Below are positions 1-5,920 of a stretch of 24,557 nucleotides of DNA, piece by piece (position 1 is the first letter of the stretch; every line of letters begins with the position of its first letter). The DNA is from a virus. The stretch lies in the IMG/VR virus record IMGVR_UViG_3300032053_014309, positions 1 to 24,557 of that record. The stretch is one strand, 5' to 3'. A program made the translations under genes and the position numbers. Under the pieces are notes generated by a model. The model did not search any database. It was given only the letters and a program-made list of their open reading frames with translations, and was not told the origin of the DNA.

Positions 1-223
1 CACACCCCGCACCATCGATAAAGCAGGGGCAAATTTTGGGCTGCGGTTGTTGTGCGTCTGTGGGCGCGGACTCCACCCTCTTAAGGAGCGCGTCGTTAAT
101 AGCATCCACAGTAAATTGAGCACATAACTCAATGGCTATAGAGTCGTGATCATCGAGATAATCAAGCCAATGTTGCCTCGCCTCATCGAGAGGGCAAGAA
201 TACGCCTCACTCCGATACTGCAT
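1..223 (-). CDS. Small hypothetical protein, 3' end outside window
   Basis: This frame is read leftward from an ATG at 223 and stays open to the window edge, giving at least 74 residues. The start is chosen because AAAGGAG lies 7 bases upstream (GTAAAGGAGCGCTTTATG on the minus strand), the same start style as the other small genes here. The N-terminal half is acidic and probably helical. It is followed by a Ser/Pro/Gln linker (VESAPTDAQQPQP) and then a Cys pair (ICPC), with another Cys at the edge, so a small zinc-binding knuckle is possible. The linker DNA resembles that in several neighbouring genes. No family is recognised and the function is unknown. Confidence 0.6.
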   Translation of the reverse strand, partial: MQYRSEAYSCPLDEARQHWLDYLDDHDSIAIELCAQFTVDAINDALLKRVESAPTDAQQPQPKICPCFIDGAGC

Positions 224-312
224 AAAGCGCTCCTTTACAATATGGTTCCGCGCCCATTGTGCACAACGCTCAGGGCAACGGCTGCTGCGTACTCGTGGCA
301 CGCCTTGCCGTG

Positions 313-489
313 TTATGCGCCGTTTTTGGCGACTCCTATAGTTGCCGCCGCCTCTTCGAGATCAGCAACCTGTTTCTCAAGACGATCAATCTCGCTTACC
401 ATCTCACAAGCTGGACAATTACCACGACCAATACGCGCCGACTCCCAAACAACGACAAAAGAATGATCTTCGCATGCGTAAATAGCCAT
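313..489 (-). CDS. 58-residue CxxC plus coiled-coil protein
   Basis: A short frame runs from the ATG at 489 to TAA at 313. The start is supported by AGGAGG followed by TTCTAA before ATG. The protein has a CPAC motif near residue 25-28, then a predicted coiled coil (SEIDRLEKQVADLEE), and ends in a short Ala-rich tail. An earlier Cys at residue 6 could join the CPAC pair in binding a metal. Small CxxC-coiled-coil proteins of this shape are common in phage early regions, but no function is established for this one. It is the next gene upstream of the partial gene at the left edge and has its own promoter-like module upstream. Confidence 0.6.
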   Translation of the reverse strand: MAIYACEDHSFVVVWESARIGRGNCPACEMVSEIDRLEKQVADLEEAAATIGVAKNGA

Positions 490-507
490 TTAGAACCTCC
501 TGCGGCG

Positions 508-541
508 GCCTATAACATGGCTCGCCAATAATGGTGCATAA
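508..541 (-). promoter_or_regulatory. Promoter-like module upstream of the 58-residue gene
   Basis: On the minus strand this reads GCCATGTTATAGGCC just before the ribosome-binding site. That matches the CCATrTTATAGGC box found upstream of other small genes in this arm. The -10-like hexamer is TGTTAT (512-517). No good -35 is visible. The call rests on the repeated motif, not on a consensus sigma-70 match. Confidence 0.35.
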
Positions 542-549
542 CGGTCCCG

Positions 550-582
550 CAAAGGGTGCCGTTTACTAATGGCAACCCTTTG
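550..582. repeat. Inverted repeat, imperfect hairpin
   Basis: CAAAGGGTGCC and GGCAACCCTTTG form an 8 bp stem plus 3 bp with one bulged base around a 10-base loop. It lies 45-77 bases past the stop of the 627-857 gene. There is no T-tract on either side, so it may be an mRNA 3'-end structure or processing site and not a standard intrinsic terminator. Confidence 0.45.
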
Positions 583-626
583 TCGTGTTGGTGGTTGTTC
601 GCCGCCGCTCCTCACGATGCAAACCG

Positions 627-857
627 TCAAAATGGTAGTTCAGCGATCGCTTTGCCACGATTCACAAATTCGAGCGCCACTGCCATTTGCTGAGGCGACG
701 GACTTTCATTGAGCGCATGAGCCACGAATATTTCTGCATTCCGCAAAGCATCGGCGGCCCGTTCTGTCCCAGAAATCTCGATCTCAATACCGGCCTTACG
801 ATTACAGTAACCAGGCTCCGACTTGGTGCGCTCGAAATACACTCTCGTTGCACGCAT
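627..857 (-). CDS. 76-residue hypothetical phage protein
   Basis: The frame runs from ATG at 857 to TGA at 627. The start is chosen because AAAGGAGCATT sits directly before it, identical to other starts in this arm. The much longer open frame that continues upstream on the same strand is ignored because it would swallow the neighbouring gene. The protein begins MRATRVYFERTKSEPGYCNR, then a charged Ile/Glu strand, then a helical Ala-rich half. The YFERTK...GYCNRKAGIEIE start resembles small conserved phage proteins of unknown function that I cannot name. It has its own promoter-like module at 885-914. Confidence 0.65.
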   Translation of the reverse strand: MRATRVYFERTKSEPGYCNRKAGIEIEISGTERAADALRNAEIFVAHALNESPSPQQMAVALEFVNRGKAIAELPF

Positions 858-882
858 AATGCTCCTTTGTAAATAGGTTTGC

Positions 883-1563
883 CTATAACATGGTCGGCGG
901 CGAATTGCCACCAACGTCCCGGCCAACAGTTGACCGTGCGGCTTTGCGCATGTCAACTTTGGCCTGTTGGTTGGCTGTTGCGCCGGACTCCTTAGCCTTC
1001 GGTGCGCCAGACAGCCAGTATACAAACCGAAACTTTGAAACCCGTGGAACCCTTGACACCGACAAACCAGCGGGGATGTGGGACGCCCGTGAGTACTTCT
1101 TGCCGCGCTCATCCACGTAATCGCAGCGTGGCGTTTTTCGCCCGGCGTCTGTGCGCCCATCGAAGATCCAATTTGCGGCCTTGTAGATTGTGCCGCGATG
1201 GCCCGCTGATGGGTCTGCATACGAGACGAGATACTTGAGCGCGGGCCACTTGCGCTTGACGAACCGCACAGACTGAGCGATGAGCCAGGTTTCTGCATTT
1301 CGCGGCACAGTATCTGAAATCCAAAGGCGAGCCAACTCAAACCCCTGACCACCAAACCGGACGTTTGATTGCGAAGGAGGCTCTGCGTAGATGCACATAC
1401 CCACGGGCTCGCCTTTGGCTACCATAACAAGGCCGCAGCGCACGACGCCGGGCCACTTGCCCAAGTAGTGAGTACAGACCATTGATTGCACGACAGAGCG
1501 CGGCCCCTCGATTACGCGGCACACGCTACGCCAGTGCTTGTCGAATGTGGGCGCACCTACCAT
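883..1563 (-). CDS. Mom-like DNA adenine modification protein
   Basis: The 226-residue product resembles the Mom family. These are GNAT-fold proteins that convert adenine in phage DNA to a methylcarbamoyl form and so block host restriction. Visible signature stretches are ELARLWISDTVPRNAETW (about 76-93), VSYADPSAGHRGTIYKAANW (113-132) and RVPRVSKFRFVYWL near the C terminus. The ATG at 1563 is preferred over an in-frame ATG 27 bases upstream because GGAG with an 8-base spacer precedes it. The last 35 or so residues after SGAPKAKESGATANQQ are a linker and basic tail, and the linker DNA is shared with neighbouring small genes. No gene for an Mu Com-like regulator is recognised, although several small Cys-rich neighbours could fill that role. 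Family assignment is from remembered motifs, not a search. Confidence 0.75.
   Translation of the reverse strand: MVGAPTFDKHWRSVCRVIEGPRSVVQSMVCTHYLGKWPGVVRCGLVMVAKGEPVGMCIYAEPPSQSNVRFGGQGFELARLWISDTVPRNAETWLIAQSVRFVKRKWPALKYLVSYADPSAGHRGTIYKAANWIFDGRTDAGRKTPRCDYVDERGKKYSRASHIPAGLSVSRVPRVSKFRFVYWLSGAPKAKESGATANQQAKVDMRKAARSTVGRDVGGNSPPTML
885..914 (-). promoter_or_regulatory. Repeated promoter module (TTGGTG, 18 bp, TGTTAT)
   Basis: The minus strand reads TTGGTG (909-914), an 18-base spacer, then TGTTAT (885-890) within CCGACCATGTTATAGGC. A near copy with the same spacing lies at 2593-2622. It overlaps the 3' end of the Mom-like gene and precedes the 627-857 gene. The -35 is weak against TTGACA, so a phage sigma factor or activator is possible. 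Confidence 0.5.
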
Positions 1564-1614
1564 AATGATCTCCGGCGCAATTGCAACCAACGATCTGGCG
1601 CACCGTGCGCCGTG

Positions 1615-1833
1615 CTACAGTTCATAGTGGCACACCATACACGCTTCGCCGAGCGAATACCGCCCTGCACGCTCACCACAGTTCGGACATGGCGCACTTT
1701 GCCTGTTAGAGGACGGTTGGCCCGACTCCTTCAGTTTGGCGCGGATGAATTCGAGTGCTTTGCGCGCCTTGGGTTTCATTGGCAAGAAATAACTTAGCAT
1801 CAGCAATGCGGTTTCTTCTGTCATCTGCGCCAT
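1615..1833 (-). CDS. 72-residue zinc-ribbon protein
   Basis: The start at ATG 1833 is chosen over one 21 bases upstream because GGAGG with a 4-base spacer (GGAGGTTATATG) precedes it. The N-terminal 40 residues look helical (MTEETALLMLSYFLPMKPKA). A Ser/Asn/Gln linker (ESGQPSSNRQSAP) leads to CPNCG and CMVCH, a four-ligand zinc-ribbon arrangement at the C terminus. Such small zinc ribbons often bind nucleic acid or a polymerase, but no target is known here. It sits just upstream of the Mom-like gene and is probably cotranscribed with it. Phage Mu Com, which controls mom translation, is also a small zinc protein. An analogous role is possible but is only positional inference. Confidence 0.65.
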   Translation of the reverse strand: MAQMTEETALLMLSYFLPMKPKARKALEFIRAKLKESGQPSSNRQSAPCPNCGERAGRYSLGEACMVCHYEL

Positions 1834-1868
1834 ATAACCTCCATGACGGGCCAACTGTACTCTAACGC

Positions 1869-2165
1869 CTATGCCAACGGGTGTAGTTTTGCAAGCTCAT
1901 CGGCCATAGCGTAGATTAGATCGCTGTCAAGTTCTTTCCCACTATTTTTCGGAGCGCAATACCCTCGCGCAAGAGCTTGCAAAATTGCATCCCTTGGCGA
2001 GTTGGGAGTGCCTGCCGACTCCTTAGTGTCAAGCGGGCATTCCTTGCGATCACATATCTTACGAGCCTGGGACATCATTACTTTGTGGGTATACTCCTGC
2101 AAATTATAGTGGAGCCTGATAAGTTCGGAAACATCGTCGAACTCAAGAAGATAGCCGCAACTCAT
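1869..2165 (-). CDS. 98-residue hypothetical protein
   Basis: The frame runs from ATG at 2165, preceded by AAAGGAGCATTT, to TAG at 1869. The protein has an N-terminal helical part with scattered Cys (C3, and CDRKEC about 38-43), then a linker (KESAGTPNSPRD) and a helical C-terminal part ending AMADELAKLHPLA. The linker DNA begins with the same GACTCCTTAG (plus strand) as the linker of the Mom-like gene. No family is recognised. Its own promoter-like module lies at 2192-2223. Confidence 0.65.
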   Translation of the reverse strand: MSCGYLLEFDDVSELIRLHYNLQEYTHKVMMSQARKICDRKECPLDTKESAGTPNSPRDAILQALARGYCAPKNSGKELDSDLIYAMADELAKLHPLA

Positions 2166-2191
2166 AAATGCTCCTTTGAAAAAGCCCGCCT

Positions 2192-2223
2192 ACAAAATCG
2201 CTCTCGGCAGGCATTTACACCAA
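2192..2223 (-). promoter_or_regulatory. Variant of the repeated promoter module
   Basis: The minus strand reads TTGGTG (2218-2223), a 20-base spacer and TTTTGT (2192-2197) followed by AGGC and GGGCTT. It is clearly homologous to the module at 2593-2622, but the spacer is 2 bases longer and the -10 is degenerate. It may be weaker or inactive. Confidence 0.35.
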
Positions 2224-2227
2224 CGTT
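2208..2227 (-). repeat. 20 bp direct repeat, copy 1
   Basis: CAGGCATTTACACCAACGTT on the plus strand is repeated exactly at 2607-2626. Each copy sits directly at or after the stop codon of the gene upstream and contains the TTGGTG part of the promoter module. Confidence 0.85.
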
Positions 2228-2564
2228 ATTGCGCACTCGCCTGCTGAGTGCCGACCTTTACACAGTAAGTATCACGATCACCACGCAAACAAAAACCACC
2301 GCGAGGCTTCTGCCAATATTCGCAATCAAGGCACTTTGCAGGCTGCGCGAGTTGCTCGCCGTTGGCCGGTGGCTCCTCCGGTTGCCGGGCGTTTCCTCCG
2401 ATAGAAAGATGACGCCCGTACCACTCTTCGCGCCGCATACTGGCAGACTCAAAAGCTGCGAGACACGACAGAAGATACTCTGCCAAGATGAAGTCGGGTG
2501 TGTTACTGATGTTCTCCCGACTACAGCGGTTTATCGCGGCGCGAATTTCGTTTGCTAAAGGCAT
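2226..2564 (-). CDS. 112-residue Cys-rich protein
   Basis: The start is ATG at 2564 after AAAAGGAGCATT, and the stop is TAA at 2226. An N-terminal helical region of about 45 residues is followed by a Pro/Asn/Gln linker (EEPPANGEQLAQPA) and a Cys cluster CLDCEYW...FCLRGD...YC that can bind one zinc. The C-terminal tail is short and polar. The two-part plan of helical head, linker and metal knuckle is the same as in the 1615-1833 gene, and the linker DNA is similar. The function is unknown. Confidence 0.65.
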   Translation of the reverse strand: MPLANEIRAAINRCSRENISNTPDFILAEYLLSCLAAFESASMRREEWYGRHLSIGGNARQPEEPPANGEQLAQPAKCLDCEYWQKPRGGFCLRGDRDTYCVKVGTQQASAQ

Positions 2565-2592
2565 AATGCTCCTTTTCTGTTAAGCCCGGCCT

Positions 2593-2622
2593 ATAATATG
2601 GTCGGCCAGGCATTTACACCAA
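2593..2622 (-). promoter_or_regulatory. Repeated promoter module (TTGGTG, 18 bp, TATTAT)
   Basis: The minus strand reads TTGGTG (2617-2622), an 18-base spacer and TATTAT (2593-2598) inside CCGACCATATTATAGGC. This is the best-formed copy of the module and lies upstream of the 2226-2564 gene. Confidence 0.55.
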
Positions 2623-2626
2623 CGTT
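2607..2626 (-). repeat. 20 bp direct repeat, copy 2
   Basis: This is an exact copy of the sequence at 2208-2227, placed just past the TGA of the 2628-2900 gene. Confidence 0.85.
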
Positions 2627-2627
2627 C

Positions 2628-2900
2628 TCAGGCACTCGCCCGAAGTTGACGACATATAATGGAGTGAGCCGCTGCCACGCCAACGCCAAAGTTGTTCATG
2701 TCAAGACCAATCTCCGAACAGACACCGGCTGCCACGATACCCTTCCGCACGTCTTCCAACGTCGGAAATTTTGGGCTGCCTGTGTTGGTGGATGCGGAAG
2801 GAGCGGCCCCCTCCAGATGGGAGGCGCACGGCGGTTGCAGAGTGCCAAGATACCGATCACCGCAGATCTCACCCATCAAACAAGTGTTGTTACATGGCAT
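2628..2900 (-). CDS. 90-residue Cys-rich protein, first gene of the left arm
   Basis: ATG at 2900 is chosen over one 45 bases upstream because AGGAGG with a 6-base spacer precedes it. The N terminus carries Cys at about 3, 7, 13 and 25 (PCNNTCLMGEICGDRYLG), which could form a metal or disulfide knuckle. A Ser/Thr/Asn linker follows, then a segment beginning SPKFPTLEDVRKGIVAAG. The linker shares 14 identical bases (AAATTTTGGGCTGC, plus strand, 2766-2779) with the partial gene at the left edge (31-44). No family is recognised. It is the most upstream gene of the leftward small-gene series. Confidence 0.6.
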   Translation of the reverse strand: MPCNNTCLMGEICGDRYLGTLQPPCASHLEGAAPSASTNTGSPKFPTLEDVRKGIVAAGVCSEIGLDMNNFGVGVAAAHSIICRQLRASA

Positions 2901-2912
2901 TTTGCGCCTCCT

Positions 2913-2945
2913 ATAATGCAAACGAGCGACTGAAGTTTCCACCAA
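2913..2945 (-). promoter_or_regulatory. Possible promoter of the first small gene
   Basis: The minus strand reads TTGGTG (2940-2945), a 21-base spacer and CATTATAGG. It keeps the two boxes of the module seen downstream, but the spacing is long and the -10 runs into the ribosome-binding site, so a transcript from here would have almost no leader. Confidence 0.3.
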
Positions 2946-3039
2946 CTACAGAATGCACGGTATCATCAAATCATCTCCCCCAAACCCTCACTTTCAATAT
3001 ACTAAGAAACCGGTCAGAATGAGACACGATTTTTTCCGA

Positions 3040-3056
3040 TTTACCCCAGGGGTAAA
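3040..3056. promoter_or_regulatory. Perfect palindrome, operator-like
   Basis: TTTACCCC-A-GGGGTAAA is an 8+8 bp palindrome with a 1-base centre, too tight for a hairpin loop. It lies in the gap between the small-gene series and the terminator of the upstream operon, where a repressor site would be expected. No repressor gene is seen in the window. Confidence 0.4.
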
Positions 3057-3059
3057 ATG

Positions 3060-3093
3060 AAAAAAGGCGACAGGAGAAAAACCTCCCATCGCC
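3060..3093 (-). terminator. Intrinsic terminator of the 8854-3121 operon
   Basis: The minus strand reads GGCGA-TG-GGAG, a short loop, CTCC-TG-TCGCC and then TTTTTT. The stem is 5+4 bp with a symmetric internal TG/TG mismatch, and it lies 28 bases past the TGA at 3121. Confidence 0.8.
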
Positions 3094-3120
3094 GGCATCC
3101 TCATTTTTCGCTATCGAATA

Positions 3121-3963
3121 TCAAGGCGCAGGGTGAGCGCCAGTCAAAAGACCCTGCCCATAAGTACCGGGATAATATGCTCCATAAATCTGATTCTTGA
3201 GCGTCCAGGGAGTACAGACCACATCGGGATTATAGAGCGGACTCATAACCGCCATCTCCAGGTTTCGCTGACTCGGAGGGATATTCGGCATGCCGGCCAA
3301 AGACCACCCGGACTTGGGTGTACTCTTTCCGTACCAGTAAATGTCGTGCATTGCATACCGATACGAAGCAAGCATAAGAAGAACCTCAATCACCCAGGTA
3401 CTACAAACGTACCGATTATCAAGTTTGACCTGCTGCCGAATTTTCTGAAAAGCCATTATAAAAGGGTTGAAGGTTATAGCGCCAAGGCCACCAATGAAAG
3501 CTGACGCGACGTACCCAAAATCATAATCCGTCTTCCCGATACTCTTCATCTGCAAACAAAGAATCTCACTGAAAAACCACTCGGCGTAATAACTGAAAAA
3601 AGGAGCGCCCGTGAAACTCTTGACACCGGCGCGATAATCGACCAGCCAGGGTCGAAAAATGCACATAATCCCGGGACAGTTGTTTTTCTTCCCAATCCGA
3701 ATATACGGATCGTTGCACTCCACGCACGTCCCTTTTCCTTGCATATTACACAACTCAAGGTTCATGAAAATCTTGTCAACATAGGTAGGCCTGATGAACG
3801 GATCCCAATTAAAAAAGAATCCGCAGTGTGTCGGTACAACATCGATCGCATGTCCATAGTTCATCCCGGCCTGTTGTATCCGGGAATACCACGCAAGGGC
3901 GCCATCATCACGAATGAAGTACACATCCCCGCTACGGAGATTATTCGCTATCATGCCGGCCAT
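3121..3963 (-). CDS. YiiX/permuted NlpC-P60-like (papain-fold) protein
   Basis: The 280-residue product begins MAGMIANNLRSGDVYFIRDD. It shows the circularly permuted papain-like pattern: a GD(hydrophobic) strand near 12-17, a His in PTHCGFFFN (about H46), and a late nucleophile in RYVCSTWVIEVL (about C187), with GKTDYDFGY in between. Enzymes of this superfamily cut amide or acyl bonds in peptidoglycan, lipids or proteins. Here a tail-associated or lysis role is likely but unproven. A central Cys cluster (TCVECN, NCPGIMC) could bind zinc. A hydrophobic stretch (FIGGLGAITFNPFIM) might contact a membrane. ATG 3963 has GGGAG 7 bases upstream and follows the original end of the propeller frame by 21 bases. 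It is the last gene of its operon. A second superfamily member lies at 23632-24273. Confidence 0.65.
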   Translation of the reverse strand: MAGMIANNLRSGDVYFIRDDGALAWYSRIQQAGMNYGHAIDVVPTHCGFFFNWDPFIRPTYVDKIFMNLELCNMQGKGTCVECNDPYIRIGKKNNCPGIMCIFRPWLVDYRAGVKSFTGAPFFSYYAEWFFSEILCLQMKSIGKTDYDFGYVASAFIGGLGAITFNPFIMAFQKIRQQVKLDNRYVCSTWVIEVLLMLASYRYAMHDIYWYGKSTPKSGWSLAGMPNIPPSQRNLEMAVMSPLYNPDVVCTPWTLKNQIYGAYYPGTYGQGLLTGAHPAP

Positions 3964-3984
3964 AAGGGGACTCCCTTTCTCATC

Positions 3985-4164
3985 TCAAACGATGTGACCT
4001 TTATAGACCCGAAAAAATGCGCCGTCAGTCGCGTAGAAAAAATCACCGCACACATGCGCCCAAAGACTCACAGTCCCGGCATTTTTCACAAGATCCTGTA
4101 AATCGGACAACCCGCCATTTCGCAAACTGTAAACCTTGAAAAATCCGGTTCCAGAAGCTTCAGC
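3985..4164 (-). pseudogene. In-frame continuation of the propeller gene past a TAA
   Basis: Directly after the TAA at 4165-4167 the same frame stays open for 59 codons to a TGA at 3985-3987. The encoded segment (including GFFKVYSLRNGGLSDL and GDFFYATDGAFFRVYK) has the strand pattern of the upstream propeller repeats. The TGA lies 21 bases before the next start, the tight spacing typical of this operon. The stretch has no start codon with a ribosome-binding site of its own. It is therefore best read as the severed C-terminal blade of the 4165-5649 gene, made only if the stop is read through. A sequencing error is an alternative. Confidence 0.7.
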
Positions 4165-5649
4165 TTAATATGCTCCGATGTACACCACCAGCGTATCATA
4201 CTGCGTGTAAACGAAAAGCGCGCTCACGACAATAATGTGTTCCGTAACGAAAATGCCCTTCACGATGTCCTGCGCGGGAATGAGATTATTCGAGGCAAGG
4301 GTACAAACAAAAAGATCACGACTGGCCAGTTCCTCAGCTACCACTATATCGCCACTCGATCCCATTTGTCCGAAAGCCCGCGCCATATGCGGCCAGGGGT
4401 CAGGAAGGTCCACCTCTCCGGCAGGAATACTCGTCGCGCTGAATGCACTCAGATTCCACCGGCAGTACTTCGTATTCACGCTACTGGGGGTGATGATGTA
4501 CCCATCGAATCCGTTGATGTAGCCGGCCCGCACGGTGGCATAGTCGGCGCCGAGATACTGGACCGCGGCAAGGTTGCTGATGTCAACCGCAATCCAGCCG
4601 GGGTTCGGCGTATCGACCGTGCAGAAAACCAAGCCGCCCACAGGGCAGCAGGTTCGAACGACACCGGCGCCCGCCGGGGAAGCGTATGTACTCAACAGAA
4701 CAGGCGCTGAGGGCGCGGAACAGTCATACACCCTCATCGTCCAATTCGTGTTCACCACATCCCCGGTAAACGTGTAAAGCCGGGACCCCTGCCACGCCAC
4801 GGCGCTTACCCATACAGCGCCATAATCCAACCGCGCCAAGGGTGCCCATGAAAAGTTGGCGGGATCGTGCGCATCGAACAACTCGCAGTAATCATCCCCG
4901 CCGAAGGAAACACCGCCAACGGCAAGAATACCGTTTCCATTCACCACGGCTTTAGACCCGATCGAATTACGGCCAACCATGGCCGAGGTATCCGTACTCG
5001 TGATGACTGGCGTGCCGGCGCCATCGATCCGCACGATGTACCGCCCGGAATCGTGCGTGGCAATGAAGAACCAATCGTACAGAGAGTCGTGTGACAGATG
5101 ACAGATAGTGCTGATGTGGGAATGAGTATTGACAAGGGGACAAACCACGGTAGCGCCGCTGTCGGAATAAGTCAATCGCGTCGCCTTCAGATTCAAGTCC
5201 CGGCAGAGTTGCACCAGGCAGGCGCCCTGCGAGACAAGAGACGCAACCCAATCGACGATGCTGCCGGCAATCGCGCGGTATGATTCCACACGGACAGGAT
5301 CATTACCCGGCCAGGCATATGTACGCGAGGATTCCAGCGACCCATAGTACCGCTCGTAACGATAGACCTCACGGATGAAGTTCTCAAGATTGTCCGCATC
5401 GCTGATCGGGATATATGCACTCACCGCGACGCCGCGCCCGACAAAAAGATACCCCAGCTTCGTGAGATACTCGCTCACCTCGCCGGACTGACGAGCGAAA
5501 CGCGCCATGAATGAAAAAAGTTGCCCGCCACTAACCCTCTGTGCAGTAGCGAGAACGGTATCGCCAGTAGCAGGATCAGGCGGCGTGCTCGACAACTCAT
5601 CGAAGTACAGCATCCCGAGATAGATTGAATAAAGGGTAGGATAGGTCAT
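4165..5649 (-). CDS. Beta-propeller-like structural protein, truncated by TAA
   Basis: The 494-residue product starts at ATG 5649, with GAGG 8 bases upstream. The first 160 residues are mixed helical (MARFARQSGEVSEYLTKLGY, then NLENFIREVYRYERYYG), which resembles a phage particle attachment domain. The rest is a series of roughly 45-residue beta repeats such as MRVYDCSAPSAPVLLSTY and GWIAVDISNLAAVQYLGADY, which recall LVIVD-type propeller blades. A role as a tail, baseplate or receptor-facing protein is likely from the architecture and from the adjacent cell-wall-type enzyme gene. The frame is broken by TAA at 4165-4167 and continues open to 3985, so the visible product probably lacks its final blade. 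Confidence 0.65.
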   Translation of the reverse strand: MTYPTLYSIYLGMLYFDELSSTPPDPATGDTVLATAQRVSGGQLFSFMARFARQSGEVSEYLTKLGYLFVGRGVAVSAYIPISDADNLENFIREVYRYERYYGSLESSRTYAWPGNDPVRVESYRAIAGSIVDWVASLVSQGACLVQLCRDLNLKATRLTYSDSGATVVCPLVNTHSHISTICHLSHDSLYDWFFIATHDSGRYIVRIDGAGTPVITSTDTSAMVGRNSIGSKAVVNGNGILAVGGVSFGGDDYCELFDAHDPANFSWAPLARLDYGAVWVSAVAWQGSRLYTFTGDVVNTNWTMRVYDCSAPSAPVLLSTYASPAGAGVVRTCCPVGGLVFCTVDTPNPGWIAVDISNLAAVQYLGADYATVRAGYINGFDGYIITPSSVNTKYCRWNLSAFSATSIPAGEVDLPDPWPHMARAFGQMGSSGDIVVAEELASRDLFVCTLASNNLIPAQDIVKGIFVTEHIIVVSALFVYTQYDTLVVYIGAY

Positions 5650-5661
5650 AATACAATCCTC

Positions 5662-5916
5662 TTAGTCGTTTGAAATAACGGTCACGGTGTACTCAGGCAG
5701 TCGATACTCAATAGGCGCCAATCGCCCGGGATACTGCACCTTCGCCCCCCAAACACAACGGCGCACCGAGACACAAGTGTCAAGGCGCGCCGTGCTCTGA
5801 TTATCATTAAGTCGCATGGTAATCTGGATCACTACATTAGCGCCGGCAGCCTCGGTGGAGCAATCACACGCACCGAGCACTCCGGCAATTATTGCCCAAA
5901 AAAGGATCCCCCCCAC
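5662..5916 (-). CDS. Small putative lipoprotein
   Basis: An 84-residue frame lies between the fusion-protein stop (5921) and the propeller gene. From GTG at 5916 it encodes a short hydrophobic segment and a lipobox-like LGAC (Cys about 17), then a secreted-looking region. No ATG exists in frame without overlapping the upstream gene by 30 bases or more (an ATG lies at 5955), so GTG is preferred. The ribosome-binding site is weak (GGGG about 9 bases upstream). The N terminus lacks the usual basic residues, so export is uncertain. It could be an outer-membrane spanin subunit or a superinfection-exclusion lipoprotein, but neither is supported beyond the lipobox and size. Confidence 0.45.
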   Translation of the reverse strand: MGGILFWAIIAGVLGACDCSTEAAGANVVIQITMRLNDNQSTARLDTCVSVRRCVWGAKVQYPGRLAPIEYRLPEYTVTVISND

Positions 5917-5920
5917 TTGT

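Noticed and set aside
627-1355. 242-codon minus-strand frame including the 76-residue gene
   Set aside because: Its upstream part overlaps the Mom-like gene in another frame. Only the last 76 codons follow a good ribosome-binding site.
3985-5649. TAA as a reassigned sense codon
   Set aside because: Other genes in the window, for example those ending at 313 and 2226, use TAA as a normal stop, so only a local event is likely.
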